NCBI RefSeq assembly: GCF_030272615.1
Contig: NC_081409.1
Coordinates: 878,423,594-878,487,593 of the forward strand
Reading direction: 5' to 3'
Length of the DNA: 64,000 bases
From: Cryptomeria japonica
Lineage: Eukaryota; Streptophyta; Pinopsida; Cupressales; Cupressaceae
Shown here: positions 35,696-47,777 of the stretch, piece by piece
Layout of the letters: each line of letters begins with the position of its first letter
Position numbering within the stretch: the first letter of the stretch is position 1
Program-made: the position numbers and the translations under genes
Notes under the pieces: generated by a model
What the model was told of the DNA's origin: nothing
The model's input: the letters and a program-made list of their open reading frames with translations, nothing else
Databases searched by the model: none

Positions 35696-38122
35696 TCAGT
35701 GAGTAAAAGATAGGGGTAGGACCCCTAACTTACTTCTGAGATATTCAAAAGTGTCATTTGGTAGTGGCTTGGTGAAGATATCAGTTATTTGTTCCTTTGT
35801 GCTAACATATTCCAACACCACTTTCTTCTCTTGAGCTTCTTCTCTAAGATAATGATATTTGATAGATATGTGCTTTGTTTTAGAGTGCATAACAAGGTTC
35901 TTTGAAATATTAATGGCACTAGTATTGTCACAAAATATAGTTACTGGCTCTTTAACTTTCTCATTTATACCTTCCAACAATTGTTTGATCCATGCAATGT
36001 TGGTACAATTCAGTGCTGCAGCAACATATTAAGCTTCGGATGTTGACTGAGAAACACATCCTTGTTTCTTGCTAAGCCAACTCACTAGTCTTTCTCCTAA
36101 GAAGAAAGCTCCTCCACTTGTGCTTTTTTTGTCATCAATGTTGCCTGCCCAATCAACATCAGTATAAACTTTTAAATCAAAATTATTTCCTGTCTGATAT
36201 ACTAAGCCATAATCTTCAGTGCCTTTCAAGTATCTGAAAATTCTTTTGATTACTATCATGTGTATTTCTTTAGGATCTGTAGAGAATCTTGCATTAATAC
36301 CTACTGCATGTGCTATATCTAGCCTACTATGAACAACATATTGTAGTTTTCCAATCATGGATTGGTAGAGTGTCTCATCAATAGATGCAGATTCATCATT
36401 CTTTGATAGTTTGCAGTTTGTAGTCATAGGAGTACTTACTAGTTTGGAATCCTTCATTCCAAATTTCTTCAAGATTTCCTTTATGTATTTGGATTGAGTA
36501 ATGAAAATTTCATTTTTCATTTGCAGTATCTATAAGCCTATAAAATACTTTATCTCACTGATTAATGACATCTCAAATTCTTTGCTCATTTCATTTCCAA
36601 AGTTCTTGCATAAAGAGTCATTTCCACAAAATATAATATCATCAACAAATATGGCTGAGATTAGTATTCCATTTTCATCATTCTTCATGTACATGTTGTT
36701 GTTCTCACTTGTCCTTATAAAGCCAATCTTAATCAAATAAGAGTGCAATCTTTCATACCATGCTCTAGGTGCTTGTTTCAGACCATATAAAGCTTTGTTC
36801 AATTTACATACCTGATCTTTATTATTGTCTTCAACAAATCCTTCAAATTGTTCAATGAAAACTTCTTCTTCTAATATTCCATTCAGAAATGCAGATTTGA
36901 CATCCATTTGATATACCTTGAAGTTCTTGAAAGTAGCATATGCCAACAATGTTCTAACTCCTTCAAGTCTAGCAATAGGTGCAAAAGTCTCACCATAATC
37001 AATTCCTTCTTCTTGGGCATAACCTTTGCAAACCAATCTTGCTTTGTTCCGAATGACCTCACCTTTCTCATTTAGCTTGTTTCTGAAGATCCATTTTGTA
37101 CCGATTACATTTTTGTCCTTTCATCTTGGGACCAATGTCCATGTGTCATTCTTCTTGATTTGATCAATCTCTTCAGTCATAGCATTTATCCAATCTTCAC
37201 TGTTGAATGCCTCTTTCACTATCCTTGGTTCGTCAGATATCAAACATGTGTTCTGTCTCAGTTTCTTCCTTGTCATCACTGGATCATCCTTATCTCCTAT
37301 AATCTGACTTGGTGCATGGTGTCTTCTAACATATTTAGCTAATGCAGGCTCGGTAGGCTCTGTATGATACTCATCATCACTTGGTAACTGGATATCTTCC
37401 TCATTTCCTTCAATAGTTATCTCGGTAGGACTTCTCAGTTGCACATAGACAAATTCATCATAGTCTTCTGGTTCTTTGGAATTCCTGTCATCAGTTCTTT
37501 CTGCAAATTCATCAATTTTCACATTTGCACTTTCTACTATTTTGTTAGATGATTTGATCAGAAATTTAAATGCTTTGCTTCTAGAAGAATATCCTAGAAA
37601 TGTTCCTTCTTCACTTTTCTAATCAAACTTGCCATTTCTATCATCTTTATGAACATAGCATTTGCTTCCAAAGATCTTAAAATAACTTACATTAGGTTTC
37701 TTGCCATACCAGATTCAATAAGGTGTCTTCAAAGTACCTTTCTTCAATTGAACTCGGTTCAAGGTGTAAACAGTTGTGCTTATTCCTTCTCTCCAAAATG
37801 TTTGTGGAACCTTCTTCTCAATCATCAGTGTTCTAGCACAATCCACAATAGATCTGTTTCTTCTTTCAGCTATTCCATTTTGTTGTGGAGTCCTTGGTGC
37901 AGAGACTTGTCTTTTAATACCATGATCATTACAAAATAGGTTGAAATCATCAGAAGTGAATTCTCCTCCTCTATCTGATCTAAGACATTTCAGTTGTCTT
38001 CCTGTTTCATTTTCAACTCTAGCCTTGTACCACTTAAAAATTTAAAAAGCTTCTGATTTTTCTTGTAAAAACATTACTGACATCATCCTTGAATAATCAT
38101 CCACAAATAATATGAAATACTT
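35696..38122 (-). pseudogene. Copia C2 polyprotein, integrase end to RNase H
   Basis: One frame on the - strand from the G3 junction. Integrase core end (CLRSDRGGEF, RQVSAPRTPQQNGIAERRNR) lies near 37990-37840, then a linker (37522-37121), RT (37036-36530, [27 protein letters not shown]) and RNase H (36520-35696, AYTDVDWAG-like VYTDVDWAGNIDDKKSTSGG and CDNTSAINISKN). Stops lie near 37713, 37623, 37118, 36527 and 36026. The RT motif is F-V-D-D, as in C1. All parts stay in one frame, so the element decayed mainly by substitutions. Confidence 0.92.
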
Positions 38123-38127
38123 GTTAC

Positions 38128-38899
38128 TGTGTATGGTGAAAATGGATAACAATAATAATAATATTGAAAGGCTAAATGAATTCAACCACCAAACCCTAGC
38201 CTAACAATCAACAAAGATCCACCATAACATATGAAGATTATCTAAGACAATGCAAATCAAATGAAATCACAAAGATTATACCATTACATGTCCAATAGGG
38301 TTTTGATCTCCATTCTTCCTATCTCCATTGATCTTGCTTGATATATTTGCTCTTAAATTTTATATGCACAAGAGCTCAACAAAGAACGGAATGTGGTTGC
38401 AAGTAGGATCGTAGTGTAGTCAAAAAAGTCATTAGAATGCTTGATTAGGGTTTGATAATGAAGGAAGCATCTCCTTAAATAGAAGACACAATATGAAATG
38501 GAGGGATAAGATTGAGAGGTGTAAAAGGAGGTCGGCTACGATTAGAGGGTAGGTAGAAGAAATAATAAAATAATGAAAGAGGTAGGTAGTGTAGGAATTA
38601 AGAGATGAATGACATGTGTCATGTGTAGAAAAAGATAATGAATTAATTAAATAAATAAAGATTTATTTAATTAATAGAAGAAGTGGGATCAATTAAATAA
38701 ATAAGATATTTATTTAATTTAAGAAAATGATAATTTAAATAAATAAATGTATTTATTTAAATGAGAAATAAGGCTAGAAGAGGATAAATGAATTAATTAA
38801 ATAAATAAAGATTTATTTAATTAATAGAAGAATTAAGCTTAGATAATTAAATAAATAAAATATTTATTTAATTAGACATGACAATTTTAGGTCTCTACA
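38128..38899 (-). repeat. 3' LTR of G3
   Basis: TGTGTATGGTG...GGTCTCTACA. The right third (38641-38874) is a cluster of AT palindromes. The - strand polypurine tract AAAGAGGGGCAAAA (38900-38913) abuts it. Confidence 0.95.
38641..38874. repeat. AT palindrome cluster in the G3 LTR
   Basis: Five successive inverted repeats of the ATTTATTTAATTAA type. The first pairs ATTAATTAAATAAAT with its exact complement around a 5-base AAAGA-type loop, and a near-identical one recurs at 38789 onward. The other LTR holds the same cluster at 50569-50802. In element sense it lies in U3, upstream of the likely transcription start. Confidence 0.85.
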
Positions 38900-38913
38900 T
38901 TTTGCCCCTCTTT
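38900..38913 (-). promoter_or_regulatory. Polypurine tract of G3
   Basis: AAAGAGGGGCAAAA in element sense, immediately before the LTR start TGTAGAGACC. The form parallels AAAGTGGGGGCTAAA of G1 and G2. Confidence 0.85.
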
Positions 38914-39669
38914 GAGACAATGCGGCTTGTCGTGTTGTTTCAAAGAAGATAAGATGAACTGATACAGAGTTGCCCCAGAATGGGAATGATATGCCCCCTC
39001 GAGAGATTGGATGAAAATGTCTAAAAAGATTGCAGACAATCTCTCGATAAGAAAGAAAGGCTAGAATGGACTGATCGGATAAAGTGACAAAGTCACGGGA
39101 TGAGGAAGACTGACTCGGGAAATGAAGGCTAAGGCCAAGGTAGGCTATAAGATAGACCATGGGCAAAAGACATCCTCATTGTCATCTACACCTTCACGAG
39201 ATCAAAGTGCAGAGCAGGAAAAGAGCAGCAGCAGTCAGCAGCAATGGCTTCCGTGCACAGATTCAACCGTGTTTGACGATTTCAGAGGCCAGCAGAGGCA
39301 AGAGAGCCGGTAAGTACCACCAAGCCTCCTCGTACTTTGATGCATTTATTATTGTCATTAATGCATGCTAGTTAGAGAAATAAATGCGCTTAGGAATAGG
39401 GTACAAAAAAGTCTGAAAACGTGTAACCATGTCTGCGTCGGTGTCAGGCACATCTGTGTCTGACAGGTGCATCTATGTCGGTGTCAGGCGCATCTGTGTC
39501 TGGAACCGCGTTTGCGTCAAATGCGGGCGCGTCTGCGTTGAAAAAATGCAAGTTTTGGTCTCCGAGGTCAAATCGGCAGTTCTGTGATGAACATACGCTA
39601 TCGATTGGATAAGCTGCTGAGAGGATACACTCAAGCAGGTCCTCTAGGAAGACTCGGATAGATCAAGGC
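38914..39669. other. G3 region between polypurine tract and stem-loop array
   Basis: No convincing ORF. Positions 39426-39540 hold a GC-rich cluster of GCGTCTGCGTCGG, GCATCTGTGTCTG and similar words. These are the same family as the GCGTCTGTG words in the gag leader, and they have the same orientation relative to the PMD ORF as those have relative to gag. Confidence 0.65.
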
Positions 39670-39955
39670 ACTTTGTGATGAACAGTGAGTACCAAGATAG
39701 AGTACTTTGTGATGAACAGGGAGTACCCCAAAGTATGAGCAACACTTTGTGATGAACAGGGAGTGCAAATGTGAGTAACACTTTGTGATGAACAGGGAGT
39801 GTCACACACGTAGTACTTTGTGATGAACAGGGAGTACCACTAGGATAAATAGCAACACTTTGTGATGAACAGTGAGTGTCACTATGATAGATAACCATAT
39901 GCATTTAGGTAGCTAGTAGCATTTTGTGATAAACAGTGAATGCCACCATGACTGA
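39670..39955 (+). repeat. Seven-copy stem-loop minisatellite upstream of the PMD ORF
   Basis: Copies start at 39670, 39704, 39744, 39780, 39815, 39857 and 39921. The shared centre is TTTGTGATGAACAGGGA (GTGA variants in copies 1, 6 and 7). The bases just outside differ between copies but stay complementary: GTACT/AGTAC in copies 2 and 5, ACACT/AGTGT in 4 and 6, GCATT/AATGC in 7. Copy 3 keeps 4 bp, and copy 1 has one mismatch. The spacers differ in sequence and length, so it is not a CRISPR array. Confidence 0.85.
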
Positions 39956-39985
39956 CATGATTGATTTGCTTGACTGCAGGAGTAC

Positions 39986-41941
39986 TTGCCTATGCTAGAG
40001 TCACGGGAGAGATTCCCGTCGACACAGAGATTGCGACCTGAGTTGTCGTTTCAGGATAGAGCTGCCATCGAGGAGATGGGTTTGAGACATATATTGTATG
40101 TGCCTAAGTTTCAGGCGAACATGGGTTTGCTGACTGCGCTTACTGAGAGATGGCACTCGGAGACGTGTACCTTCCATTTGCCGATGGGTGAGATGACAGT
40201 CACCCTTGAGGATGTCTACAGGATTCTACGGATACCGATTGATGGAGAGTTGATTCCATATGATCATGACGGAGACAGGGAGGCATTGAGACGGGTGTTC
40301 CAGGATCCCAGCCTAGAGATGAGGGCAGGACACGTGGCATGGGACACCATGACCGCTACAGGGTTAGCATTGCTGGCCATGATCGGAGGAGCGATCAGTG
40401 GATTTCTATGCCCAGACAGGGTGACACGGAGATTGGCTGTGGGCTGGGGGAGAGCGCTGGAGACACTGGTGACAGATCACACCAGATATGCCTGGGGACC
40501 ATGTGTATTGGCCCACCTGTACTAGGAGCTTCACCAGTTTGTATACCATGGGTCAGTGGGATTGGGTTGCGGGGTGACACTACTGCAGGTTTGGACCTAT
40601 GAGCATCTGCCAGTGACGAGGTCGATACACTTCCGAGGCAGGGGACATGGATGCAGCTTTGTTCATTTATACGACATGATCACTTCGCAGCCGCGGATTG
40701 GCAGGTTAGAGCATTGGCGGTGAGTGCTGGATGATATTGATGTAGTCATCTGGAGACCGTATCTAGGATGCGAGGAGTGGGAGGATGATGCAGTGGAGCT
40801 GCCATACACCTTTTGAAGTAGGTACCTGATTGGGCGGATGCCCTATGTATTAGAGAGGCAGCTTGTGGACAGGGTATGCAGGCAGTATGGCAGGATCCAG
40901 AGGATGCCATGAGGCTCGGGTATGTATGCCCATACAGTTAGGGATCAGGCGTAGTTTGGGCCTTTATTGTCATATGATCAGGTGGTCACACAGCTGCCAG
41001 AGATGATACCCCTACCCTGGGACATGTGGCCAGAGGTCGACAATGCTAGGATGGATGTTGAGTATTCAGCATATTGGGCAGAGCATCCATTCCCACGACT
41101 GATAGATCCAGGGGAGCTGTTGGAGGGAGATGGAGGAGGAGATGATGATGATGATGGCAGAGGTGATGGGGGTAGAGGCCGATGGAGGCGGAGGGGAGTA
41201 GTTGGGGAGAGGAGGGTTGCACCTCGGAGAGAGGGTGGAGAGGAGCGATAGGCTCAGGTGGTGAGGGGTCGCAGAGGATTACCCCTACAGGTACCAGCAG
41301 CACAGGGTCATAGGCAGAGATAGGGACAGGGATAGGTGCAGGGACAGGTGCAGGGACAGAGGCATGCACAGTGACAGGCACCAGTATAGGTACCGATACA
41401 GGGGCAGGCACCTGCAGAGGGAGAGCCACAGGCCGAGGCAGAGGGTGGGGATCCAGAGGAGGATGAGCTGATTGAGCTCAGGGAGATCTGCTAGGGTCAG
41501 GCAGATGAGATACAGGAGTTGGAGAGGGAGAGAGATCGGCTCCGGACCAGGCTCAGGGATACTGAGCGAGAGAGAGATCAGGCGATTCAGCGCTACACAG
41601 AGGCTGAGATAGCGCTGAGGGCAGGGAGGCAAGCGGCAGAGGACACAGGGGCAGGCTATGTATATGTCCTGCGGGCAGGAGAGGAGATTGGATACTAGAG
41701 GGACCTCTACTACGGTGCAGTGTCGGCAGATCAGCGGGCGAGGAGCTTCTATAGACCGTCGCATACAGCGATAACTACGGGAGGGAGTCAGAGGAGGCAG
41801 GCATCGAGTGGTGGGGTCATGGGTCCTCCACCACCACCAGATAGAGGGGGCAGGCAGGATGATCCTGGGGCGGGTCCCTCGGGGGCTCAGATTCTGTCGA
41901 GGCTAGGCAGCACCAAGGGAGGGAGTTCGTCATCGCCTTAG
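39986..41941 (+). pseudogene. Plant mobile domain (PMD) protein carried antisense in G3
   Basis: A single frame of about 651 codons, opposite in strand to gag. The N-terminal half is a plant mobile domain (the aminotransferase-like/MAIN family found in cellular proteins and in plant transposons): LTALTERWHSETCTFHLPMG, EMTVTLEDVYRILRIPIDGE, WGPCVLAHLY, VDVVIW-like IDVVIWRPYLGCEEW. After about 41100 come an acidic run, an Arg/Gly region, a Gln-rich region and a coiled coil (LERERDRLRTRLRDTERERD, 41518-41577), ending SSSSP. In-frame stops lie near 40523, 40721, 40815, 40910, 40949, 41250, 41320 and others. Many are TAG beside intact CAG codons, so the frame was intact recently. The start is the first ATG after the repeat array. 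Its role in the element is unknown. Confidence 0.85.
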
Positions 41942-43658
41942 AGGGCTTCCATTGTATCAGTTTTGTACCATTGTTTTGTATTGTAGACACCTGCGGGTGC
42001 TTTTGTAGCCATATGTATTTTTGACATCATTGTACCATGACACTTATGATTATATATATGAGATGATTCATTTTTTTTGCGGCAGCTATATGCATGTGTA
42101 CCTATGTGATGAGATGTTTAATGATGTATGTTTCTATGTGATGCTTATGATATGGATGCAAATATGTATATGATGCAATGCAATATATTTTTGTTCTTTT
42201 ATGTTTTATATGTGTATGCATGATGCAAATGTGAATGTAAGTAATGCAGATGAATATGCAAATGTAAATTGTGCTAACAGGTGTTGTGTGTAGGATGTGA
42301 TGCAATTGTGATATCTAAATGTATGTATGAAATGCTTATATGTGGAAATGCAGGTGCAACTACATGAGATGCAAATGTTTTTGGTGTGTCATTATACTCA
42401 GTCATGTGATAGCAGGCTACGTGGACTCGAGAAGGACGATGGAAGTCAATCAAGAAAGGGGGATGGAAGACAGAAGATATGAAAGTGAAAGAGCTTCTTG
42501 TGCGTTATCATCATTGAGCTTTATTATGGCAAAATAGGTTATGACAATCGAGGCATATGTTCGACCTAGAAAGTCATTGTACCTATTTGCATGGAGATAA
42601 GATAGTCACAAACAAAGGATGCCCCAGTTCATACTAGACTCACAGTGTCCTCATATCCTTGGACAAGTCATAGCATTACTAAGAGACAATCCACAGAAAG
42701 AAAATTCCAATAGGTGACGATACCCCATCCTCGCCTTTCTAGTCAAAGACATCCTGGAGATAGAATCTCTAGTCAGACACATCCCGGAAAAGCTAAAAGA
42801 CATGTCACCAAAAAAGATGAAATCAAAAGAAAACCAAGACTCGACACCAAGATCCATTGTAGTCCTCAAGTTTAGTGTCTCTTGTCACTTGTATAAGTCT
42901 TATTTGATTGTGGTCACAATGTTTACTTTCACAGAAAGGATAGATAGCACTGAACCATAATGTTGTCTGAGTTTGTTGAAAGATTTGATTTCTTGAAGCC
43001 CATTGTTGCTGCTGTGTCTCATCTGAAACTGACTGAATCCATGAAACTAATACTTTATTGCGGAGAAGATGAAACTTTATTGCGGATTGTGTGCAAATAG
43101 ACTTAAGAAAGCTAGAAGAAACTTTACTCCTTGAAACATGTGATGTTCTCAGTTCCACACCCATCACTAGACGTAGGATTTTGCCTTAGCCACAGATAGG
43201 GTCTGATTTATTATGGATGGAAAGGAATGAAAAGGGAGGTTTATTATGAATGGCTAACCAATCTTGGGTAGATCAATAACAAGCCATGATGGGACTGGGT
43301 AAGTTTATTATGGATGAATACGTTGTGAGTGTGTGCGAAGTGAAAGGATGAAAGAGAATCCTGAAGAAGGGAGGAGCAATGTCTCTACGCATGGCACTCG
43401 TGACCCAGTTTTCACCATGGTACTTGCCTAGGGTGCCACCGAAGTGGTTTTCACCGTTGGACGAAATTATTTCTCTTTACTTTTTTTGATCTTTCAATGT
43501 TTTTTGTGTCACGAGGCACCTGTTTGCCAGGTTTTCACCAAGTAACGATTTTTTTGTTTTATAAATTTTTTTTTTGTATTTTTGAATTTTTTGATTTTTT
43601 TTTGTATTTTTGAAATTTTTGATTTTTTTGTATTTTTGAATTAGGATACTCTGAAGAG
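41942..43658. other. G3 spacer between PMD ORF and integrase tail
   Basis: No gene seen. 42040-42340 is low-complexity and ATG-rich (ATGTGATG, ATGATGCAATGCAATAT). 43190-43330 repeats GTTTATTATGGATGG-like words. 43390-43510 contains spaced GTTTTCACC words. 43555-43640 is poly-T with TTTTTGTATTTTTGAA units. Confidence 0.6.
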
Positions 43659-46600
43659 CTATGTGTAGAACCTACGAAGGTGCATGCTGTTGATAGGATC
43701 CTCCAAAGGTTCACCTTTTGTAGTTGAGAGCTGATATGCCCCAGATCCATATGCTGCTATGATGACATAAGGACCAAGCCAATTTGGTTCGAACTTGCCC
43801 TTCTTCTCTCTGTCTTGCTGATTTTTGGGATTTTCTCTGAGAACCAAGTCACCTACCTCAAATGTGTGAGGCTTTACCTTGTGATTGTATTTTCATTGTT
43901 CCTTGATTGAATGATGTGTAGCTTGAGTGACTGTCTTCCTTGATAAGGGAACTGAGATAGAATTACTAGTGTGTGGACTACACAGGCCCGTATGCGTGTC
44001 ACCTGAAGAAGTTTGGGCATCCCTGATAACAAAGTCCTTCAAGGAAGCTCCATTAAAGGTCCATGATGTATCGCCAAAAGGGAATGGATGTGTGGAACAA
44101 GTGGATGAGTGATGGAGGCTTATGATTGTGAAAATAAGTGAAAGTAGGATAGCATGATGGAGACTTAGGATCAACAAGTAATCTTTTTGACTTGCAATTG
44201 TAGAATTTTTGCCCCCAGTTATTTTGATATTAGGGGAGATCATCTCTTGCTCTTTTTGCTTCATAGGAGTTTTATCCTTGACCTTAATTTTTGCAGAGTC
44301 CAGTAGCTTTTGATTTTGATTTGAATTAAAGGACTTTTCTTTATTTTTGACTTTTCGATTTTTCTTTTCGTAGCTTGATTTTTGATCCCCAATGACTAAG
44401 GGCTTTTGTGATTCTTGTTGATCCAAGTCTAGAAGTGGAGTGGAAATGGAATGAGTGGATGAAATGGTAAGGATATGTGAGTTATCAAGAGGGTTGGCGA
44501 TATGCTCAATAGATTCTTTGCTGGAACCACTCTTAGGACTATTAATATCAAGAGTTGCTTGCACCACTGGAGGAGATTTGCATTCAGACTCAGTAGCCAC
44601 AACACTAGGTGGTTCACACCCAATTCCTTGATATTGCAAATTGTTTGTAGATTGTTCCTGTAGATTGAATGTCTTAGGAGACAATGAGAGTTGATCAACA
44701 TGAAAGATATACTCACCACATCCCATGTCTTTAATCTTGAACTTGTCTTTGAGCTCTGCTTGTTTGGATGTAGAAGCTTTTAAGGATTCAGGATCCACAT
44801 ATGCCGATGAAGGAACAGCTTCGCGATTGACTGGGATTGTTATTTCTGATCTAGGTCGCAGATTGTTGCAATATATGAATGGATTTGGATCCGCTTTGAC
44901 GGTCACTTCAACTCCATTGTGTGGAAACTTGATACATCGATGATATGTAGATGGGACTGCGCTCATTTCATGAATCCATGGGCGTCCCAAGAGTATGTTG
45001 TATGTGAGATCGATGTCTAGGACTTGACAAACCACATCCTTTGTAACTGGCCCAACTCTGAGAGGTAAGGTGACTTTGCCCTTGGATGAGCGCTCTTCAT
45101 CATCATATGCCTTGATGGTGATTTGATTTGTTGAATTCACAGCTTTATCAGAATATCCCAATTGTTTAATGGTGTTCAATGTACAAATGTTTAGACCAGC
45201 TCCTCCATCTATCAGGACTTTCTTTATTCGATGTTTGTGTATGAAGGCTTCAATGTGTAATGGTGCATTATGTGGCTGACTTATGGAGGCGTCATCGGCT
45301 TCTGTGAATGTAAGGGAGTGTGGAATGGAAAGGTATCCCACCATGGCTTGAAACTGGTCCATGTTCAGATCAGTAGGAACAGCAGTATCTCTCAAGATTT
45401 TGTCAAGAATAGCTTTATGTGCGGGAGATATGGGTAATAACTCAAGGATTGAAATGAGCGTGGGTGTCTTCCCTAACTGTTCTACAAGGTCATACTCAGG
45501 TTTGGTTGATGAAGAAACGGTGTTTTTAGTTGAAGCACCTGGCAAATTTTTTTTACCTCGACGGGTTGTAACATGACACTCAGAGGTAGGTTCGAAAGAA
45601 GATCCAACACCTTTTAGGACAATCTTGGGTCTCTGAGTAGAATTCTCAGATGCTTTGTCCTTGATGATAATAGTAGAGACGTAATTGTCCATCGAGATAT
45701 TATTGATAGTTGAATCATAGTTGTAAGGTGCTCTAGTATAGTTGGCTTGGTCATCTGTGGCTTTAGCTTTTCCCTTGTCATGTTTTGGGAATGGTTCCTT
45801 AAACATCTCATGTTCTTGATTAGATGAATGTCCCTCAATCTCAATGTCACCTCTATCAATGAGATCCTGTATGATGTTCTTCAGTCAATGACAATTTCCT
45901 GTCTTATGACCCTTGCTCTTATGAAATTCACAATACTCATCATCATTCCACCAATTTGGTTTGACCTTTGGTTCATATGGTGGGAAATCTGGAATTGTGA
46001 TCACCTTGTTTGTCACTAGCTTTTTAAAAACTGACTCAAGTGGTTCTCCCAATGGGGTGTACTTCCTTCGTGATCTGGAAGTTGTTTGAGTATTCACTTG
46101 ATTGTTTGTAGAACTTGATCCTGAAAAGATGAATTTGGGTCGCACTATGTTGGCATCAACAACACCATCATTGACTGTGTTCTTGTTTTTATTCCAAAAT
46201 CTTGGCTTGTCTTTTCCTTTAAAGTCATCTTTGTTTTCCTTAAATATCTTAATGACTCCTTGTTCAATTAGGACCTTTTCTGTTGCTAAGCCTTTTTCGA
46301 TAACATCCTTGAAGGTAGACAAACAAGCTTTCCTTAAGTCATAACCAATCTCTTTGTTAACATTTTGGGTGAACATCTCTACCATTTGTTTTTGTGGAAT
46401 CTCACAAGAGCATCTGCTGGCTAGATTTCTCCATCTTTGTAAAAATGATGCAAAAGATTCTCCCTCTTTTTGCTTGGTGTTGCACAAAGTAGTGACTGAT
46501 ATGTCTGTCTCTATATTGTAGGAGAAATGTTGAATAAATGCTTCTGCTAGGTCACCCCATGACTTAATACCAGGTGGAAGTTGGGAGAACCATTCCATAG

Positions 46601-47777
46601 CTTGATCACCTAAGCTTTGTGGGAATAACCTCATCAAATATGTCTCTTCTACTGCTACCTCAATGCAAGCTATGAAAAATTGTCTTATGTGTGCCTTAGG
46701 ATCCCCTTTTCCTCTATACTTATCAAATTTAGGCGTCACAAAGTGTGTAGGAAAAGGAGGCATTGGAATGCTCTTGTCAAATGGATAAGGACATATGTCT
46801 CTCATTGTGTATGTTGGCTTCGGTGTATTTATGTCCTCCATTTTCTTTTGTAAGTCCCTGATTTGTTGTTCCAAACTGCTCTTAGGTGGAGATCGACTTC
46901 TTGGACCATATCCTATATTTGAGGCACCCATTGGAGGAGGTGCATGTTGCATATATGAATGATATTGATCATACACATGTTCATATGGAGGAGGTCTATA
47001 GTGATGCTGCATATATGGACCACTGGGTATAGATTCATGTTGAGGAACACCATATCTATTTTGCGCATGTATACCATATTCTACAGGCATGTCATGTTCC
47101 ATTGTGTTGCCCCCAAATTTGACATGAGGTTTCCTTGTGTCCAAATTTTGAGCATGCCTTGGAATATCCCATTGCTTTGGTGGTTGATCCTTAGCATTGA
47201 TATGTGATTGAGCATATTTTTCTCCATAAGACTTCCATAATGGTCTGCGAAGGTGAGTATCATATGTTTTACCATGTGTATGTGGGACCTCTGGTTTTTG
47301 AAGCAAAGTTGATGGTGATTCAGGTACCATATGTGGTCCTCTATTTCCTCCACTATTAGGTCTCCTTTGATCCATATTGGAGTGAGGTTGTTGCAAAGGT
47401 CTATGTTCCATTATTTGAGACATGTCAAAATCATGAGGTATCTTGGTGCCACTTTGTGCCATCATGTGTAAGAAGTATTGTCTATCTCTCCTCATTATTT
47501 CCTCAACCAATCGATTGAAATGGGGATCCATAATGGACTCTTCCACATCTGCTGAATGTATTGAAAAGTTGTCCATATTGTCATTTTGTGTAGCATTGTT
47601 GTTTATAGTGTCCATGTTCTCAACATTTGGAATGTTTCTATAGACATCCATGTTCGGCAATGTAGTGTGATCAGTATTGAAAAATAAATCATTGTCATAC
47701 TCATAAGAACTCATGTTTGCGGACTCTTGAGCCTCTTTAGTTTCTCTCCTAGATTTTTGAAGACGGGTTTCAACCAT
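43659..47777 (-). pseudogene. gag-protease-integrase tail fusion of G3
   Basis: One frame of 1,372 codons from MVETRLQKSRRETKEAQ (47777) to SMHLRRFYT, with only two in-frame stops: TGA at 45887-45885, where a cysteine or similar codon is expected (GNCH-stop-LKNIIQDLID), and TGA at 43895-43893. Order: disordered N-terminus with PPPMGASNIGYGPRSRSPP, gag core (GKGDPKAHIRQFF, DQAMEWFSQLPPG), CHHC box CEFHKSKGHKTGNC near 45900, protease (VLIDGGAGLNICT near 45200, LLGRPWIHEMSAVPST), a linker, then the integrase C-terminal domain (FEVGDLVLRENP, KFEPNWLGPYVI). RT, RNase H and the integrase core are missing, yet the frame is kept across the joint. The protease has D-G-G. Confidence 0.92.

Noticed and set aside
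39670-39955. CRISPR-like regular repeats
   Set aside because: The spacers are unequal (34 to 64 bp start to start), the repeat is short, the arms vary, and the context is a plant retrotransposon. No cas-like genes are present.
41046-41764. - strand Pro/Leu-rich frames opposite the PMD ORF
   Set aside because: They are shadows of the Gln/Arg-rich repeats on the + strand.
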